Below the pieces are notes generated by a model. That model searched no databases, was not told where the DNA came from, and saw nothing but the letters and a program-made list of their open reading frames with translations. The translations under genes were made by a program, and so were the position numbers. A DNA stretch of 64,000 bases, from contig OZ029916.1 in the NCBI GenBank assembly GCA_964023275.1, positions 47,309,749 to 47,373,748 of the forward strand, read 5' to 3'. Source of the DNA: Norana najaformis. Its lineage: Eukaryota > Annelida > Clitellata > Crassiclitellata > Hormogastridae. Below are positions 1-18,599 of this stretch, piece after piece (position 1 is the stretch's first letter; the number at the start of each line of letters is the position of its first letter).

Positions 1-1639
1 TTTGATCTGATCTGAGACCTAATAAATTTCAGCAGGCATATATAAACTCTGTTACCTGCTTTGTACTCAACGAAATGACCTGGAATTCTGCAAGATTTAC
101 AACTGTGCTATTGGACAACATCGATTGTAAAAGTTGCAAAGTAACTCATTTGTTAACACGCCATATGTTCATCAGCTGATGAGAAATTGTAGACATTGTT
201 GGATCACAGCGGTCTGTCAACAAAAGCAAGTCGGCACAAACATCACTTAGCCACCTTAAGAATATGTGTACGCCTAGATTTTGACGTGAGTAGTATCAAC
301 AGGAAGACTCTTCCAAATGGCTGATGATGAACTTTTGAATCCGCAGCAGGAGAATTCAGGCCAACAGCCTCTAATGTCGCTTAAAGCACATTATGTTTTC
401 TCCAGCAGTCCTTCAGATGTATAACGACAGTTACCAGTAGTTTAGTTTGCAAAAAGTTAAAAGCTATATAGGAATTATGGAAAAATTAGGTGGATGTGCC
501 CCATATCAGTGTGGTATTGACTGTACGGATAGAAGTCACGAGAAAGTACAATTTCTATTGATAAGCACGAAATACCTCTTCCGTCATCACAATCTTCCAT
601 TTCTGGAAAAGTTTAGGATGTAAGTAAGCATGGGTGAAGTCGTCTCAGATACAACCTGGCTGTTATGGTTTTGGTCTGCAGATTCTGACCCTGGGCTCAT
701 GTTTCCAACACAAATGACCTGACTGTTTCATACATTAATTTCATAAAGGACTAAACCCACGTTCGCACAGGTTTGTTTACAGACTAAGAAATTCATATAT
801 GAGAAGTTTGATTTGATAGGAACTACTACTTCTATGAAAGCGTATGGCATATAACATGAGAATTTGACCATGTTGCTGATTCAGAAATCAAGAGAATACA
901 AAAACATATTGCATATGCCAATAAAATCCAATTTTCACATTCATAAATAAGGTGAACCTTCCGCGATTCTTTTGCATAAACAGTCCCAGCATAAACAGGA
1001 TAACAAGCGTCACATAATTTACTCATTCTGCTTGCCCCTGTTCCACGTCTGAACGGATTATACTCCGAGTAAATCCCTCCCATGCTCAGAGCATTAGCGG
1101 AGCAGGCCTGAAGAGTCATTATCCGAGGCTTGAGGTTGGATGCGGTCCCCTGCATTCCCAGAATATCCCAGAAATTGCCTGGCAGTCGACAGGACGGCCG
1201 GCCGCAATGCCCGGAAATTCGGACGATCGTTGGCGGTGAATCGATTTTGCCACTGTTCCCGAAACTTATTGACTCTGACCTTTCATAATTGATGCCACTT
1301 TACTATCAACACGTTATGAGGTCTTTCGTAATTGAGGTCATAATTCGGAACGCAAAGGTTTGCAGCTTTCCATTACGGCAAACAGCCATCAAGCAGGCCA
1401 CAATCGAAAATGCTATATAAGAGAAATTTCATTTGTTTTAACGCCCCTACTCTGTTCGGGTGTTGGGCCAAGACGGCCCAGCCCGTGTTTATGGTTGAGA
1501 TTGGGCCATAATTCATCAATCTTTGGGTGTGTTCCATGTCTGTTCTGAACACACACCGAGTTAACTCTAAGTATACTTGAAGCCACTTGCTGTAAATATA
1601 CTTGCCCTTCGTTTCTTATAGTTGCTTGGAGTATTCTCT
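1..1639. other. No supported gene; unique-looking sequence
   Basis: I see no exon I can defend here. A minus-strand open stretch at about 832-1155 has reasonable codon variety and an AG before its most coding-like part, but no recognised domain and no convincing donor. Nothing repeated elsewhere in the window was recognised in this stretch. Confidence 0.4.
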
Positions 1640-1818
1640 GAACATTGTATCCGATTGGTGTGAGCGTTCACCTTGTGATGCCGAGTGTATGGGTTCAAGC
1701 CTCTTGGCCTGAAACATTTACTGTGTAGGGACCTTCAGCAATTCCTTTAGGCACAGTTGTTTAGCACCATCAATTGATGCTTTGTCATTGGATAGCGGCT
1801 CTTAATAAACAAAAATAA
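1640..1818 (+). mobile_element. tRNA-derived SINE copy, degenerate
   Basis: A tRNA-like head (GATTGGTGTGAGCG, then GGGTTCAAGCCTC as the B box) is followed by a body with ACCTTCAGC, ACCATCAATTGATG and GGCTCTTAATAAAC. The same body order occurs at 10005-10190, which makes this a dispersed SINE family and not a functional tRNA. The copy is clearly diverged. Confidence 0.6.
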
Positions 1819-2094
1819 TGGTGCCAAACTACTTTCAACTGTGGAAGGGAATCCGTTGGTTGGTTCCTGGGTGTGTGCCGGAACCCACCATTGGCGACTT
1901 TTCTAATTATCTGAGCAGTGTTTACTTATTGATTAACTATTTGTTCTAAACAGGCAACACTTTTTCGGGGGTACTTAAAAAGTACTACATTCAACGTTGA
2001 GATAACTAACCCTGTGTATTAAGAGTAGAATCAACAAACTGATTATGTTCAGCAAATATTTTCAAACTACCTTAAATTGTACTTATTTCGATCA

Positions 2095-2282
2095 GTTATT
2101 ACTGTTATTGTCGTTGTTATTGTTGTTGTTATTGTTGTTGTTATTGTTGTTGTTATTGTTGTTGTTATTGTTGTTGTTATTGTTGTTGTTATTGTTGTTG
2201 TTATTGTTGTTATTGTTGTTGTTATTGTTGTTGTTATTGTTGTTGTTATTGTTGTTATTGTTGTTGTTATTATTATCAATTA
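2095..2282. repeat. (TTG/ATT)n microsatellite
   Basis: About 190 bp of GTTATTGTTGTT-type trinucleotide and 12-mer repeat. The open frames through it (poly-Leu, Val/Ile or Ile/Thr) are products of the repeat, not genes. Confidence 0.9.
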
Positions 2283-2289
2283 TTAATTA

Positions 2290-2387
2290 GAAACTTCTAG
2301 GCTGTCCGTGTCTAATGCACAAGGCATCAACCGATGGCGCTTCAAATTTAAGCCGTATTCAGGTCAATATCCAGAAGATCAGTCCAC

Positions 2388-2474
<87 letters not shown>

Positions 2475-2745
2475 CAGCATACGGCGGAAAAGCTAAGTGA
2501 AAAGGTAAGTCTTAAGTCGAGAACGAAATGAAACAAGAGACTGGGCGTAATGGACAGATGCAGGAAGAGAATTCCAAAATTTTAGTCCTGCTACCGAAAA
2601 AGCCCTTTCACAAAGAACAGTTCTAGTTTCTGGCACAGCAGGAGAAAGGCATTCAGATGACCTGGTTGAATAATGACGAGTTTGAGTAGTGAGGACTGAT
2701 TTTAAGTATTGTGGTTGAGCAGACGGGCATACATGAAGCATCTTT
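2290..2745 (-). mobile_element. Non-LTR retrotransposon 3' end, ORF2 C-terminus plus tail
   Basis: On the minus strand, 2741 down to 2493 encodes a LINE ORF2 terminus: RTVLCERAFSVAGLKFWNSLP, then SFRSRLKTYLF. This WNSLP...RLKT.LF ending is known from many invertebrate and vertebrate LINE ORF2 proteins. The 3' tail follows at lower coordinates and includes CATCGGTTGATGCC and a tail motif seen again near 5060, 34720 and 39010. A (GA)n tract (2391-2473) lies between the coding end and the tail. The copy is strongly 5'-truncated and inactive. Confidence 0.75.
2391..2473. repeat. (GA)n microsatellite inside LINE 3' region
   Basis: Near-perfect GA dinucleotide of about 80 bp, placed within the 3' untranslated part of the minus-strand LINE remnant. 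A related LINE remnant at 34.7-35.5 kb carries a (GATA)/(GACA) array at the same relative place. Confidence 0.9.
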
Positions 2746-2820
2746 GTAAGATACGTAAAACGCGCTATATTACGTAAGTTGTCTTAATGCATTCACACCT
2801 AAAAATACATACATATATAC

Positions 2821-3262
2821 CTAACTTTTTGGAGGCGTTTACTGACATATCTTCTTCGCAGGCTACCATTGTCAGCTGTTGTTCCTTAAATACAGGTGGC
2901 CCTACAGGCAGCTTGGCTACTTTGGTATGCAGAAGTGTGCTGCTTGCATGGAATAGGCTGATGGAATAATCGTGGAGATGTGATAAGATCACCGGACATG
3001 GCGGTTGGTCGACGTCCCATGGCTTTATGATTTGTGGCAATGCTGTTTTATTTTGGTGGCCGTTGGGGAACTGCGATTCATCATCAGTTGGCCAGCGAGA
3101 GGCCGCTGATGAATCGTCGTCGAAATCTACCGGGCCGTATTGTGTTATGGTATTGCGTTTTCCAAATGAACATTTCACATCATCAATATCATTTGATCAT
3201 GGACAGATGCTGTTTTCGTTGTCAGACTTTTGTCGTTTTAAAGAACGATTATTTTTGCGTGC
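2821..3262 (-). pseudogene. Coding-like block, unrecognised protein, one in-frame TGA
   Basis: Reading the minus strand from 3262 to 2821, one frame stays protein-like for about 145 codons apart from a single TGA near 3200. Before the stop it gives RSLKRQKSDNENSICP; after it SNDIDDVKCSFGKRNT, then QYGPVDFDDDSSAAS and PQIIKPWDVDQPPCPVI. It ends near a possible splice donor, TTAG|GTATAT, at 2821/2820, which would leave phase 1. No start codon or strong acceptor defines the 5' edge. The mixed composition is unlike the low-complexity frames around it. I do not recognise a family. It could be an exon with a disabling mutation, a decayed transposon gene, or an exon whose true boundary lies downstream of the TGA. 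Confidence 0.4.
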
Positions 3263-3876
3263 TTAGCTCCCTCGGTGCATTTCAACTCTCGTGTATTACC
3301 GGCCATTTGTTCGTTTCATAACAGAGGAAATTTATGCGAAATCTTCCGCTCGTTCTTCCTCGATTTTACCATACAACGAGTGTGCAACGCAGTATGACTG
3401 AAATTTGATAACATAATCAGAAAAACGGCAGTTTTTGTATTTCTGTTTCGTTATTTGCCTTATGCAAAGTGACCTGTATGTAGGCCTATAGTAGTTTAGA
3501 GTTGCAGTTTGAAGGCGGAAACAAAAAAACATCATGAACTGTGCGCAGGAAGAAAGAGCTGAGTATAGTGCACTTTGTGTTAAACATGCGTTTAATTAAG
3601 TTTTGAAGGCAGATTCAAATAAATCAGCTATAGTGGGTCTTCAATTTTGAACAAAAACAAAGGTCAATAGGTAAACGCTACGTATGCAGCTTTGTTGGCA
3701 AGGTTACTGACTGATTGCCAAGTGGAATGGCAATTGATTGCCAGGTGGCATAAGCTAAAGCTTGGACTTTTCCAACTGCATTTCAGGTTTAATTCCTTAT
3801 GCTTCTTGTGAAATTGTCCACACCTCGAGACCAACTATTATCGACAGAGGCATGTCATAAACGAGCATATACCAGA

Positions 3877-4275
3877 CCTAACCTTACCATACCATACATT
3901 ACCTCACCGCACCCTGCCTTATGTTTACCTTACCATACCTTACCCTACCCTAATAAGGTAGGGTAAGATATGGTAAGGTACCATGTGTACTATACCTTAC
4001 TTAGGTATCATAGCTTATCTTATTGGACATTTACCTTATCTTAATTTACCGTATGTTACCATACCCTGCCTCACCATAACTTGCCTTACCATATCTTACC
4101 CTACCCTAATAAGGTAAGTTAACGTATGTACTATACTGTACAGTCCTTGTTAAGATACCATAGTTTACCATATCTTATATTAACTTACCTTATCATACCT
4201 TAATTTACTTTATCTTACATTGCCTTGCCTAACCAGAAGTTAACTGATTATTCTTCCTTACCTTACCTCAGCATT
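3877..4275. repeat. Degenerate pentamer array (ACCTT/ATACC)
   Basis: About 400 bp of diverged CTTACCTTACC and ATACCTTACC motifs, with some patches in the reverse-complement sense (AAGGTAGGGTAAG near 3955). A similar array lies at 20932-21160. Confidence 0.8.
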
Positions 4276-5036
4276 TCTTGTCTTAAGTAGGTTACTCGGA
4301 TTGTGCAAGTCATCTCCATTTGTTAAGTACAGAACACTCAAATTTCTTCACTGAATAACCATCACCGCTGGCACCACTTCACTACCACCATCGCCGCCGC
4401 CACCACCACCACCTCCACCAGCAATCATCTCTTGTGCGCTATGGAAATTGATCCGTCGATTGAGTGATTGATGGAATCGATTTATAATTTGTCAAACTCT
4501 AACAGTTGATGCACTCGATTCACCAGAACTCAGTATGACGTTATTGATTTCTTACACGGCTATGCAGTGACATGACCGCTCTAAGCAAGATAATACTTTC
4601 CAAAGACAACTCTTATCTAATCAAATCTAAATACATCTAAACGATAACTGTATCAGATATGCAAGTAATCGATTGAAGTGAACCAGATACCATGGTGTGA
4701 CCTACGCAATCAATCATTTCACTTTGATTTTTGCTACTGCTTTTTCCAGTATGAAGCTCTGAGAAACTAAATTCCCTAACCCTTCGTACCCATGAATGCC
4801 TCTAGTCTAGGGCTTAGCTTAAGGTCATTGATCCATCTATCTTCTGTTCTATGTCTGACAGATTCTATTCTTATAAAATGCCCTAGAACTAAATCCTACA
4901 TCATTCATTCCCTGTTGCTTTCAGTAATTCTTCTCTCAGTCCATTCTTGCTACAGTTCGAAAATATTCTTGACCTAAATTTTACATCGTTCTTTCTGTTT
5001 CCAAAGGATTGCTTTTATTCTAAAGTTATTACTATT

Positions 5037-5272
5037 AACTAATAACTTCTAAGGTGCCGGTATCTAATGCACAAGGATCGACCGATGGCGCACCAAAGCC
5101 AAGTCGCAAAACAGAAGATCAGTTCTCTGCCTGTAGTGGATAAGCAGTTTGAAAAGTTAAGTCTTAAGTCAGTATCACCAGCCAACAGCAGCAGTAGAAG
5201 CAGACACAAAGACGGGCTACGACGAGTAGTCGAAGATGTTCAACATGAATTTACGTTCAACCCAGGACGGTA
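5037..5272 (-). mobile_element. LINE 3' tail fragment
   Basis: On the plus strand the segment has GTATCTAATGCACAAGG, then ACCGATGGCGCACCAAA, AGATCAGTTC and AAGTTAAGTCTTAAGTC. The same order of motifs is found at 2300-2520 and at 34.7-35.2 kb, where an ORF2 end follows. Here no microsatellite sits between tail and coding side. The small frame through it is not a gene. Confidence 0.6.
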
Positions 5273-5761
5273 AATAATGTTGTTGGTTCAACACAGCAGT
5301 AGCACATATAACTGAATTAATAACGTAGTGCTCAGCAGGAACCAGAACAACTGAATGGGCTTTGAGTCAAGTTAAAAAATATACAAATCTGCAGCGATGC
5401 GTGTGCAAATCCAGTAACAGATCTGTCTCCGCCAGGTTTGGCAAGGAACATGAATTGGAACAATGTACAACATGAAAACTAACAAAGTAATGGAGCAGCC
5501 ATAATCACAGTGACAGAAATTAAATTAGCAATTACGGTGACAGGAATTAAAAAGGCAAGGAAAAGAGGAACAGCAAGTTTTAAAACGACATTATCGAAAG
5601 AAAAACGAATAGTACTTCAGTTCATGGGCGACTCATGAACACTGATAATTAAGAGTATGCCAGCCATTAGTGTGGACATAAACGCCGTAAAATTAAGAGA
5701 ATGTGGGAGTGGCTTCATGTGCCCATCGAAGTAACAGAAAGTGCAGGTCAGCCAACAACGT

Positions 5762-6517
5762 ATTTTCGCCGATCCCACTTACGTTCAACAAATATGAATA
5801 TTCATGATGCAACGTGCTATGTTCAGCTAGGCGCGTTGATAATGTACCCTAGATCTTAAGGTCGAGCCCAAATTCAAGCCCAAATTACAGCTATACAATA
5901 CAATACAACTTATATTTATAACGCGCCTTAATAAAACAATGTCTTACTCAAAGGACGCGTTACAACATAATAATTAGTTATAGTACTGAGAGAATAAATG
6001 AGTCTTAAGTTTTAATTTAAAATTATCTATTGAAGAGCATCTTCTAATAGATTCAGGTAAAGAGTTCCACTATGGGGCATCTTGTTGTCAAAAACGACAA
6101 TGTTTGTTCTTTTCTAACTAAATTAGTCTCACCTTAGCAGATATTGTTTTCCTCTACATCTACGGTAAAAAATATGCTCAAATTTTGAAAAGAAATATTT
6201 TGAAAATAAATGAAAAAATATGATTTTTAATATTTATGATCGTTGAATATTTTGTTATGTCACATACAGTATTCGAACTTTTAGCACTCAGTCTCCACTG
6301 CTTTCATTCAGGTATGTGTACTCGTCTGGCAGCTTAGATGTGTCAGGCATGTCGTTGTCGTGCAATAAATTACAGTAAATAAATGCAATAAATGGTTGTA
6401 AACACACGCAAAATACCTTAGCTCCAATTTCTAGCAAAGACGAATATTCATTAACAGCTTGCGTCATTGCGTCATGAATATTCATATTTGCTGAACGTAA
6501 GTGGGATCGGCGAAAAT
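5762..6517. mobile_element. Non-autonomous DNA transposon with ~53-bp inverted ends
   Basis: The left end starts ATTTTCGCCGATCCCACTTA and the right end is its inverse complement; the match runs about 53 bp with roughly three mismatches, through an AATATTCAT palindrome. The element is 756 bp. Flanks share CAACGT at both ends (left ...ACAACGT, right GTCAACGT), possibly an imperfect 8-bp target duplication. No transposase frame is present. The interior carries a minus-strand LINE remnant (5990-6130), so it was invaded after it formed. Confidence 0.75.
5880..6135 (-). mobile_element. LINE ORF2 end nested in the long-TIR element
   Basis: On the minus strand this encodes WNSLPESIRRCSS, then FKLKLKTHLFS, the same ORF2 terminus as at 2.5, 18.2, 26.5 and 35.3 kb. 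Its TATAACGCGCC tail is at 5911-5930, towards lower coordinates. It lies wholly inside the 5762-6517 element. Confidence 0.65.
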
Positions 6518-7720
6518 GTCAACGTGCATATCAACAGGAAGAAGAAATAAATTAGATGTTCTAGACGTTTATCTACTTCATTTTCTCTTGTTTCTTATGC
6601 ATAGAGACGCCGATTCTTATGCCATAGAAATAAATCTTACATATTTTCTCCTATTTCCAATGCAGATAACTAGTCTTATAAGATGTCCCAGAACTAAATA
6701 TTACATCACTTCCAATTTCCACAGAATGTCTTAGGAAAGCACTATGTTGCTTAAAGCGGTCATGTCCTACGCCCCACCATGATTCCAATGGACCGTACTC
6801 CGTACGCTGGCAGCACCGGTCACGGTTGAGCGATTAGCCCGTGCGGCAAGCGAAGGAACCATTCTTGGAAGTTAATGGTCCCGGGCGCGAGTAGTGAAGG
6901 GAAAGATTCCACTACTCGGTGCTCGGCGCATCCGGTATTGATTGGCCGCTTGGCTGATGATCCTGAACATGGAAACTAATGGTGCTCTGAACGACATTTT
7001 CCTGAGAGGACACGACGGAGATCTATAGAAAGCAAATGCTGCGATAAATCAACTCGTGCCAGACGAATTACATCAGTTTTCCATAAACGCGCGTCACAGT
7101 ATTTTCGCCGCAAAGTAGTTCCGGTGTATGCATTGATGCTACGACTGTAATGCGTTCCCTACAAAGGGGTTCTGAGTAAATTATGCAATTAAGGTTTGTC
7201 GTCGTTTGTTATAATCAGTGGGTGTTGTTCACCTCTGGCTGTCTCTTCACCTGACCTATACTGAGGTTCTTCCGTGTGCAGCTTAAGTCAGGTTTTGACT
7301 GGGCGTTTGAAAACGAGGAACAGACTGGAATATTTGCTGTAATTGTAAGTGGAATTGAACGCCTGGTGACATTTAGGCACAAGCATATGATGGGGAAAGT
7401 GTTTCTTTAGGTTTCGGTAGCGTGCCATGCAAGTCCTTTTAAGTTCAGACGGGGAAGGCATGTCTTTAAGTGAGCTAGTATGTCGTGGTCAAAGGTCAAA
7501 GGTCAACCCATGCATATGGTCAAGGAATGTATCTTTTGTGAAATATTCCGGTTTATGTATCTACAGGTATGTGCCGACGTGAGTATGCATTTTTATCTGT
7601 GTAAGTACGCATATGATTTGCGCGTGTATAAACGCATGTACGTTTAAGTAACCATCGATTCATTATTCGTGAATTATGATGACGGCGATATAGAAATCAC
7701 TAGATAAAGAGGACTTTGAA
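6518..7720. other. No gene seen
   Basis: Mixed sequence with no long frame, no recognised repeat family and no domain. If the TRIM9-like gene begins upstream, this is intronic to it. Confidence 0.4.
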
Positions 7721-7722
7721 CA

Positions 7723-7882
7723 TTTATGTATGTATGTATGTGTGTATATGTATATGTATGTATGCATGTGTGTATATGTATGTATGTATGTGTATGTATG
7801 TATGTGTATGTATGTATGTGTATGTATGTATGTGTACGCATGTATATATGTGTGCGTACAAATATATGTATATATATATATG
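7723..7882. repeat. (TATG)n microsatellite
   Basis: Imperfect TGTATGTATG array ending in ATATATATG. It lies just before the first visible TRIM9-like exon. Confidence 0.9.
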
Positions 7883-8016
7883 TTACTTTTAAATCAGCCG
7901 AACTATGAACGTTGCACGCTGATCCCCTATCACCAATTGCGACTTACGGTTACTTTTAAATACATACAAGAAAATTTCAGTAGACATTTAACATCTTAAA
8001 TACGTCCGTGTCGCAG

Positions 8017-14321
<6,305 letters not shown>

Positions 14322-15040
14322 TAGTAGAAAGTACTTTCTTATCAGTTGTAATGGAACAAGATGGAGAAGTGTTGTATTACGCGGGTCTTTGCGACTATGG
14401 TCCGTCTCTGTCTCTGACCAGTGTTGAACTCTTGCGAGGATTATATGAGGCCATTCCCGCTGGCTCTTGACCTTTGCTGAGGTCTGAGTAATGAGAGGAA
14501 TATACAATTCGTTTGGTACAACAGCTGATTGGACTTGAATCTTAAATATCTCGGTGGCAAATGGCTACCTTATGTCGTTGAGAATAAAACAGTTCCAAGT
14601 TGTGTGGAATCATTTTCTTTGGAGTTTAAAGAGGTATAGTCTTTTGTTGAGAGTAACTGAGAGTGATCTGTGCCAGTCTCCTGCAAGTAGCTTCTGGTCT
14701 ATGGTTGGATCCTCCTGGTTGGAACTCTTCTTTCTTCTGTGGCAACGGTAAAATAAGTAGCACTGTACACTATTCTCGTACAAATATAGCTGTTAGGTGC
14801 TCAAGTTATCCGTTCATCTAGAGTGTAGCGGTATTTTTGTGGCGAGAGCAAAACAGTTCTGAGTTGATATGTACAGCTCCTGCACAACATATTCGTTCAC
14901 TTCTGAATTGGACGGCGCTATTCGTGTACAGAATGCTGTGACTTGCTGTTCTTAACCACTCTGTTCGAGTGCAACTACTGTATCTGCGTGTAATCGTAAT
15001 TGTAAGTGCAAAGGAGGAAGCGTTCATACTTCGGACCTGT
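14322..15040. other. TRIM9-like 3' UTR and intergenic sequence
   Basis: No further coding sequence is seen. AATAAA-like signals (AGAATAAAAC near 14580) may serve the TRIM9-like transcript, but none is decisive. Confidence 0.3.
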
Positions 15041-15262
15041 GCTACGAAAGAGTGAAGACTTGTTAGAGAAAGAGATCATACAAGGCACAATTCCTGGATC
15101 CCGAGCTCGGGGAAGACCCAAAATGGCATGGATCGATAACACCAAGTCGCGGACTTAATTATCTTTCGACCAGTCATTACAAGAGACGAGGGACAGAAGC
15201 AGACGGCACAAAATTGTCCGTGGTGCAGCCAATCCTCGGCTCAAGGACGGTTGAAGACAAAT
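15040..15262 (+). mobile_element. LINE ORF2 C-terminus (RDRSRRHKIVRGAANPR type)
   Basis: The plus strand from about 15098 reads PGSRARGRPKMAWIDNTKSR, stop, then LSFDQSLQETRDRSRRHKIV with AANPRLKDG and a stop. This is the familiar end of a LINE reverse transcriptase. Related pieces lie at 10890 and 16850. Confidence 0.75.
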
Positions 15263-15688
15263 GCGGATTTATATAGCGCATCTTCAAGAAAACTTCAGTG
15301 GTGCTCCCGACCTGACAACACAAGACAACAGGTGAACAGAATGGTCTTAACCACTGGCGAAATAAAGGCAGAGAAAGGACAAGAAGCTCATATCTCAGGT
15401 TTAATGGCAGTCTGTTTCAGAGTATTGTATCTTTGCTTCAGTCGTCATTGGGTATTGAATTGTGTGCCAAAATTCACAGTAAGGTTAAGGCTAGGTTAAG
15501 TAAGGTTAGGATTGAACGAAAGCGATGCACCACTCCCTCAGATCGCCACTGTCGGCTGATCTGCAAAGGGTCAAGAGGTCAAAAAGGTGTATGACAGCGT
15601 ACAGACCAGTGTGAGCATTTTAAAATAATTCTTGCAGGCAGATATTGTCCAGATCCGTGACTCATGGTCCTGCTGCATCAGATTAAAG

Positions 15689-16130
15689 CAACAACTGTAT
15701 ATCAAGCCAAACAACCACTGTATATCAAGCCAAGAAACCACTGTATATCAAGCCAAGCAACCACTGTATATCAAGCCAAGCAACAACTGTATATCAAGCC
15801 AAGCAACCCCTATATATCAAGCCATGCAACCACTGTATATCAAGCCAAGCAACCACTGTATATCAAGCCAAGAAACCACTGTATATCAAGCCAAGCAACC
15901 ACTGTATATCAAGCCAAGAAACCACTGTATATCAAGCCAAGCAACCACTGTATATCAAGCCAAGTAACCACTGTATATCAAGCCAAGAAACCACTGTATA
16001 TCAAGCCAAGCAACAACTGTATATCAAGCCAAGCAACAACTGTATATCAAGCCAAACAACCACTGTATATCAAGCCAAGCAACCACTGTATATCAAGCCA
16101 AGCAACCACTGTATTCAAGCCAAGCAACCA
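15689..16130. repeat. 23-bp minisatellite, ~19 units
   Basis: Unit CAACCACTGTATATCAAGCC plus AAG, with few substitutions (CAACAACTG and AAACCACTG variants). Because 23 is not a multiple of three and no unit frame has a stop, long frames pass through; I do not count them as genes. Confidence 0.92.
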
Positions 16131-16619
16131 AGCAGAAAAGATTCAGTTGCTGGATCGTTCGCTTTAGCTGAAATATTGTTTGATCGAAATACTGCACTCT
16201 ATTAGACTAATTTTGACAGAGGCTCATAATACATACACAAACCCCTTAGCATCCATCCTAAAGTACCTTGCCAGAACTTACCCTAAATTATCTTTTATGC
16301 ACTATTGCACGAACCAAGTACCCTAAAGAGGCTAAAGTACCTAATTAAAACTTACTACATGAACTTACGTACCAGAATGTACCATCTTCTAGCTTACACT
16401 ACCCTAACTTACCTCACACTAACTTACTGTAAGAAGTGCCGCATGATTACTGTTTTGTATCTATGTTTTGAGTGTAGCCAGGACATATCTAGAGTTCGTT
16501 AGAATCTCTATGCTACTCAGTTATGGAGTATTTTGGAGTCTTTATCAGTCTGCATACTGCCTCATGTCTGCACCAATGGACATCCTCTTCTTCCCCTTAT
16601 CTATCCTGCAGACCAAATT

Positions 16620-16995
16620 CCAAACACCACCCACTGTAGCCGTCTGACTGTCTGCCTGCCTGACTCTTGCATCTTGACCTGGTACCTAACAATTTTGCCT
16701 GTCGATTTTGTTTTGACCGAGTGCCTGTGAATAAGCTAGTTCCCGCGACTTAGCTTTCGTTGGGCGCTGTAGAAATCTTTAGTTTACATGTACGATTACG
16801 ATTATATCTGTTGTTTACATCAGTCTATGAAATGATACTGTCTGTAAATATGAAATAAACATGGATACACAACATCAAGTTATGGACTCAATTATCATTC
16901 GACCAGTCATTAAAGAGACGAGGGACAGAAGCAGATGGCACAAACTTTTTCCCGGGGTTCAACCAATCCTCGGCTCAAGGACGGTTTAAGGCAAG
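16620..16995 (+). mobile_element. LINE tail and ORF2 end remnants
   Basis: 16620-16810 is a (GATTAC)-tail copy (CTGTCGATTTTGTTTTGACC, TGTAGAAATC, TACGATTACGATTA). 16855-16990 is a decayed ORF2 end with GAGGGACAGAAGCAGATGGC and AACCAATCCTCGGCTCAAGG. Confidence 0.65.
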
Positions 16996-16999
16996 AGAA

Positions 17000-18060
17000 G
17001 ACATTTTATATTAGGTTGACTAAAGCATTTACCCTGTACAAGACACCCATGTTCTGGCTGCCCTTTGATTGTGACATGGCATTTGACAGTGTCCGCATGA
17101 ACAGATTCAGAACGCCCGTGTTCTGGCTACTTCTTGATTCCAACATGACCTCTTTGGCAGAGTTCAAATGAACAGATTAATCGAGCAAAAGACAAAATGT
17201 TCAGTTTCCAAAAGAACCTGCGGAAGCCAAGTCTGTCCTATGCTGCTGAGAAAACAGGAGTTTTTCCAGCATTTTGACATTTTGTTGACATACGTTGTTG
17301 ACATTTGACCATACACTGAACCTTCCTTATAATGCTACCTCTGGGGCAACATATCAAGTATCGCATTACAGGGAGGTTGTATAGTAACTGGGTTGCAGTC
17401 TAAAGCTGAAATTAATTTGGGTTATATCAGAGTTTGTACTGTAAAGATGTGCGAGGCTGCCATGGACGAAGACAGTAATCAATTGAGAGGTGTCTTAAAC
17501 TCAGTCTAAGGTTACTTTGAGCAAAGGTCAAGTTAACAAATCAAAAATTGACTCATGTCTATGAAGTATGCAAAAGTAGAATGCATATGCGCGTCATATA
17601 CTTAATTTCGGGAAAATTGAGGCATAGCTGTCTGGAGTACTTTGTGTAACATCTTGATTTCGTTTTGTTTAGTTGAAAAAGTGTTAAGAGATTTTGGTTA
17701 GTTGAGAAAGGATTAAGGGATTTTTGACTAGTTGAGAAAGGGTTATGAGATTTCAGCACAAATTCATTTGCATGAATATCAGTCATTGCCAGTAAGTGTA
17801 AGTGGCTTGAATTACTTTTTAAATGTAATTTTCAGTTTTAGATTAATTGGTTTTTCAGTTCCACTTAAGTTTTTCATTTTCAAAATGCTAAATTGCTCAG
17901 CATCAGTAAAAAGTTCAGTAGTCATACTTTCACATTCATGATTGACTTGTTCATTGAATGGCTGTGTTACAACCGTCGGGATTTTGATTGCTGAAGAAAC
18001 GTATTGTAATATCTGAATGGGGTTAGCACTGTTAACACTTAAAGTGTAACTGCTGAAAAA
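17000..18060. other. No gene; small 32-bp triplication
   Basis: At about 17655-17755 a unit with GTTGAGAAAGG and GATTTTGGTTA occurs three times with changes. The rest has no recognised feature. Confidence 0.4.
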
Positions 18061-18068
18061 TATTGCTA

Positions 18069-18375
18069 AATAATATTGTATTGTATTTGATAACTTATAT
18101 AGCGCTTCTTACAGAATAAACTACTCAGAGGCGCTTCCAGCATGAGAACCCCGGGGAAATAAGAACCTCTTTAAACAACGAGTTGACTGAACTCTATCAC
18201 CAATAGTGACCCTTACACAAAAAGATGGCGGAAGTTCATTCCATAGAGAAGGGCCAACAACAGCAAAAGCCCTCTGCTGAGCAAACGAGGACTTAACACG
18301 AGGAACAAATAGATCCAGACGATCTAGAGAACGTAAAGGACGGGATGAGGTACTAGAGTGTGGAGGCCGAATAAG
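18069..18375 (-). mobile_element. LINE ORF2 C-terminus
   Basis: The minus strand encodes LDRLDLFVPRVKSSFAQQRA, then FAVVGPSLWNELPPSF and LKRFLF, the WNELP-type ORF2 end; the ACTTATATAGCGCTTC tail is at 18090-18110. One of the least damaged copies of this end. Confidence 0.75.
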
Positions 18376-18391
18376 ATCACAAAGATATTAT

Positions 18392-18393
18392 TC

Positions 18394-18462
<69 letters not shown>
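18392..18462. repeat. (AAT)n microsatellite
   Basis: About 70 bp of perfect AAT next to the LINE remnant. Confidence 0.95.
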
Positions 18463-18465
<3 letters not shown>

Positions 18466-18599
18466 TTGTACTACTGCATTTTTGAATGCTAACACCATTA
18501 AATGTAATCTATGAATAACGTAATCCCTAATTTTAACACTGATATTTTTCAGTTACGGTAAATAGCATTGTTAGTTACCATTATTACCCATTTATTACA

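Noticed and set aside
832-1155. Minus-strand frame with three Cys and an NPF-like phrase
   Set aside because: Some coding look, but no domain, no clear donor and no partner exon; I could not tell it from chance.
15632-16167. Two overlapping ORFs of 111 and 167 codons
   Set aside because: Product of a 23-bp repeat lacking stops; repeated peptide YIKPS/ISSQ has no other support.
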